A DNA stretch of 15,964 bases, from positions 1-15,964 of the forward strand of contig JAUYPT010000074.1 in the NCBI GenBank assembly GCA_030695685.1. The letters run 5' to 3'. Source of the stretch: Nanobdellota archaeon (GTDB lineage: Archaea > Nanobdellota > Nanobdellia > Woesearchaeales > GW2011-AR9). Below are positions 14,226-15,964 of this stretch, one piece after another; position 1 is the stretch's first letter; the number at the start of each line of letters is the position of its first letter. The position numbers and the translations under genes are program-made. Below the pieces are notes generated by a model, which did no database searches, was not told where the DNA came from, and was given only the letters and a program-made list of their open reading frames with translations.

Positions 14226-15031
14226 TAAATATTTCTCTTATCTTCTGGCAATTCAATGATTGAAGCTAAATGTTCATCAATATCAAATTTTTTTCCTTTA
14301 AGTGTTGGAAGTTTAAATTTAGGTAGATTATTAACCACCATTTCAATAATACGTAACTGTGCCTTTCGCTTTACCATTTTTTTATTTTCATCTGCGATAT
14401 GTGATTCTCTATTATCACTGATGATCAAAATACCTGCTGCCCTCATGCCAATGTCCCTTGCCCTTGAAAAACAAGACGCAAGTTCCATCTCTACTGTAAG
14501 AGGATCAACTTTTCTGTAATGTTCATTAGCATGAGGAAGTTGGAATGTAACGGAAGGCACAGAAATATTCTTGCCAATAGTGTAAGGCTGATTATTTTTC
14601 TCAAGAACAGATTTAAGTGTATTATGTAACTGAACATTAGGAGTTGTAAGAAATTTTGAAGGATCAAAAGGACTATAAATTCCATCAAAATGATACACTT
14701 TATGGGAAAGAACAATACTGCCAACTTCTAAATTTTTTTTAAATCCAGCATATGCATACCCTACAAAAATAATATTTCGACAGCCTCCATCATACATTAT
14801 TGCCATGGAATCAATCATCGCTGGAGCGCCATAAACATTAACAATAAGAGAGTAATATTGATTTTCTTTTTTTACAAGATGAGTATGAAAAACAGAATCT
14901 TTGCTATAAACAACCTCATCAAATAATGATAAGACTTTTTGTTCATGTTCTGGTGTAACAGACCCAGCAAGAGCAATGCCAACACTTGAAAAATGATCTC
15001 TTCCAAAAGCAGCTTTAGCATAACGGCCCAT
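14216..15031 (-). CDS. Nucleoside phosphorylase / nucleosidase-fold protein, atypical phosphate site
   Basis: This 271-residue, probably cytoplasmic protein shows the PNP/UDP phosphorylase family layout. GAPAMIDSM (68-76) matches the nucleoside-side GxPS segment. CRNIIFVGYAYAG (84-96) matches the central strand and phosphate/base loop. VEMELASCFSRA (180-191) carries the ribose-binding Met-Glu, and ILIISDN (201-207) supplies the catalytic-type Asp206. Two expected phosphorylase features look changed: the Arg of the usual RVG strand is Phe89, and the following Ser or Thr is Tyr92. The Arg-containing N-terminal GDP-like loop is not evident either. A nucleosidase (hydrolase) or binding role is therefore as likely as a phosphorylase. 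The tail beyond 212 is Lys-rich. The TATA-like box overlaps the stop of the upstream gene, and the ATG is about 26 bases from it. Confidence 0.8.
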   Translation of the reverse strand: MGRYAKAAFGRDHFSSVGIALAGSVTPEHEQKVLSLFDEVVYSKDSVFHTHLVKKENQYYSLIVNVYGAPAMIDSMAIMYDGGCRNIIFVGYAYAGFKKNLEVGSIVLSHKVYHFDGIYSPFDPSKFLTTPNVQLHNTLKSVLEKNNQPYTIGKNISVPSVTFQLPHANEHYRKVDPLTVEMELASCFSRARDIGMRAAGILIISDNRESHIADENKKMVKRKAQLRIIEMVVNNLPKFKLPTLKGKKFDIDEHLASIIELPEDKRNIYKK

Positions 15032-15053
15032 ACAATAAAGAATAATCTATACT

Positions 15054-15731
15054 TTATAAAATTTTACTATTTTTAATAGTAGAACTTTGTGCTTCGATTC
15101 GAAGAACATCTTTACTTTCCAAAACTAATTCAGTTTGTTCTATAAGCTGCTGCCGTTGAGCAGTATATTCTCGTTCTAAATTTTTGATTTTTTTCTGAGT
15201 TTCCTGTTCCTTTTTTTCATATTTAAGAAAAGCATTAGCACCAGATTTTAACAGGCCTAATCCACCGCCAATTACTGCGCCTGCTTCTGCACTAATATAA
15301 CTATCTCCTACGACTGTACTAAAAACTGTTCCTAAAACTGCTCCTATAAGCGGATGAAACAAATTAAGATGATAACCAATTATTTCATCAATAACCGTAA
15401 GAGAAAAACCAATACCGGCGCCAATGATGGCATACTCCTTGCTAACTATACTACCGGCCATACTACCTAAAAAAGTAGTGATGCCTATCCTCATTAAATC
15501 CATGTCAGTAATTCTATCTACAAGAGAATCATTTGATTTAGAAAAATTCTGTACTTGAGCATGATACTCCAATGATTGTTCCAAATATTCATGAGCAAAA
15601 TCTTTATACCGTGAGGATACACTTGTTTCTATAAAAGATGCTCTGTAATCACGGTCGTAGAGCCGGCCAGCACGGACATTCTTATCTATATCGTCACAAA
15701 TATCGTCCAGTACTAATTTATGGTCTGACAT
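15054..15731 (-). CDS. Gly-rich multi-pass membrane protein with C-terminal coiled coil; unknown function
   Basis: This 225-residue protein is of no family I recognise. Residues 1-78 are charged and soluble with a likely helical part. Residues 82-163 hold three or four hydrophobic segments rich in spaced Gly (GSMAGS, IIGAGIGF, IGAVLG, GAVIGGGLG), a glycine-zipper-like pattern seen in proteins that pack tightly or oligomerise in membranes. The tail (about 168-210) is rich in Lys, Glu and Gln and likely forms a coiled coil. It has its own TATA-like box upstream. The downstream phosphorylase-fold gene begins 22 bases after its stop. Pore formation or membrane scaffolding would be guesses. Confidence 0.78.
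   Translation of the reverse strand: MSDHKLVLDDICDDIDKNVRAGRLYDRDYRASFIETSVSSRYKDFAHEYLEQSLEYHAQVQNFSKSNDSLVDRITDMDLMRIGITTFLGSMAGSIVSKEYAIIGAGIGFSLTVIDEIIGYHLNLFHPLIGAVLGTVFSTVVGDSYISAEAGAVIGGGLGLLKSGANAFLKYEKKEQETQKKIKNLEREYTAQRQQLIEQTELVLESKDVLRIEAQSSTIKNSKIL
15055..15060 (-). promoter_or_regulatory. TATA-like box for the phosphorylase-fold gene
   Basis: On the minus strand TTTATA lies within ATTTTATAAAG, centred about 26 bases before the ATG at 15031. It overlaps the last two bases of the upstream gene's stop codon (15054-15056). The spacing fits a leaderless transcript. Confidence 0.6.
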
Positions 15732-15754
15732 CTTTTATAAAATTACATCAATTA

Positions 15755-15762
15755 TTTATAAA
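15755..15762 (-). promoter_or_regulatory. TATA-like box for the Gly-rich membrane protein
   Basis: The palindrome TTTATAAA is centred about 27 bases before the ATG at 15731, within the 44-base gap to the ATPase gene. The spacing again leaves little or no leader. Confidence 0.6.
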
Positions 15763-15775
15763 TTTTTCTCAAGAA

Positions 15776-15964
15776 TCATCCAAAATAATTTTCTTTCTTA
15801 ACGGTAATCTCACGTGCTCTGGCAGTGCCAAAGTAATCTTCCAGCTGTTCATAGAGCTGTTGAACTTCTTTGCCCACAGACGGCTTTACCGCCTGCAACG
15901 CTCTTTCAAAATGCTCCATCGTAACAATGGTTGCTTTCATATCATCGCGCAATGCTGCCATCGC
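15776..15964 (-). CDS. C-terminal end of a CDC48/VCP-like AAA ATPase (partial; start outside window)
   Basis: Only the last 62 residues are inside the window, and the frame continues past the right edge. The visible part resembles the helical end of the second AAA domain plus tail of archaeal CDC48-type ATPases: AALRDDM, then MEHFERALQAVKPSVGKEV, then an acidic helix and the end ENYFG. Such enzymes unfold proteins, often for the proteasome. The Walker motifs are not visible, so the assignment rests on the tail alone; another AAA ATPase is possible. Confidence 0.72.
   Translation of the reverse strand, partial: AMAALRDDMKATIVTMEHFERALQAVKPSVGKEVQQLYEQLEDYFGTARAREITVKKENYFG

Overview
The window looks archaeal, most probably a DPANN-type genome such as Woesearchaeota or Pacearchaeota. 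The phylum is an inference from overall character; there is no rRNA here to settle it. Supporting signs are: TATA-like boxes about 22-30 bases upstream of most start codons with almost no room for a leader; the C-terminal tail of a CDC48-like AAA ATPase at the right edge; and two very Asn/Ser/Thr-rich surface proteins built from beta-helix repeats and Ig-like domains. The DNA is AT-rich by eye, genes are tightly packed, and stop codons touch or overlap the promoters of the next genes.

Region 1 (1-9759, minus strand) is a surface-protein locus. A 2,410-residue protein (2527-9759) has an N-terminal membrane anchor, an acidic Pro-rich linker, about 1,240 residues of parallel beta-helix containing a ~310-residue super-repeat, one distinct and three tandem Ig-like domains, a four-Cys knot, and a C-terminal region of about 520 residues that is not repetitive. 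Downstream come a 139-base region holding a large imperfect inverted repeat, a 148-residue one-helix membrane protein (1890-2336), and a second, smaller protein of the same architecture (1-1855) that runs off the left edge. The two large genes are paralogues.

Region 2 (9879-14210, plus strand) is transcribed divergently from the giant gene. A P2A-type Ca2+ ATPase (9879-12536) is followed 18 bases later by a CaCA-family cation exchanger (12555-13550), very likely one operon for calcium or related cation transport. The exchanger lacks the usual acidic residue in its second alpha repeat. A 205-residue protein of unknown family (13593-14210) follows from its own TATA-like box.

Region 3 (14216-15964, minus strand) converges on region 2 with only five bases between stop codons, at an AT-rich hairpin. 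It holds a nucleoside phosphorylase-fold protein with an apparently altered phosphate site, a Gly-rich multi-pass membrane protein with a coiled-coil tail, and the last 62 residues of the CDC48-like ATPase.

The most unusual content is the paired giant glycoprotein-like genes with the inverted repeat and small membrane protein between them, next to a cation pump and exchanger operon. A functional link between the surface proteins and the transporters is only a hypothesis. No tRNA, rRNA, CRISPR array, transposase or riboswitch was recognised.
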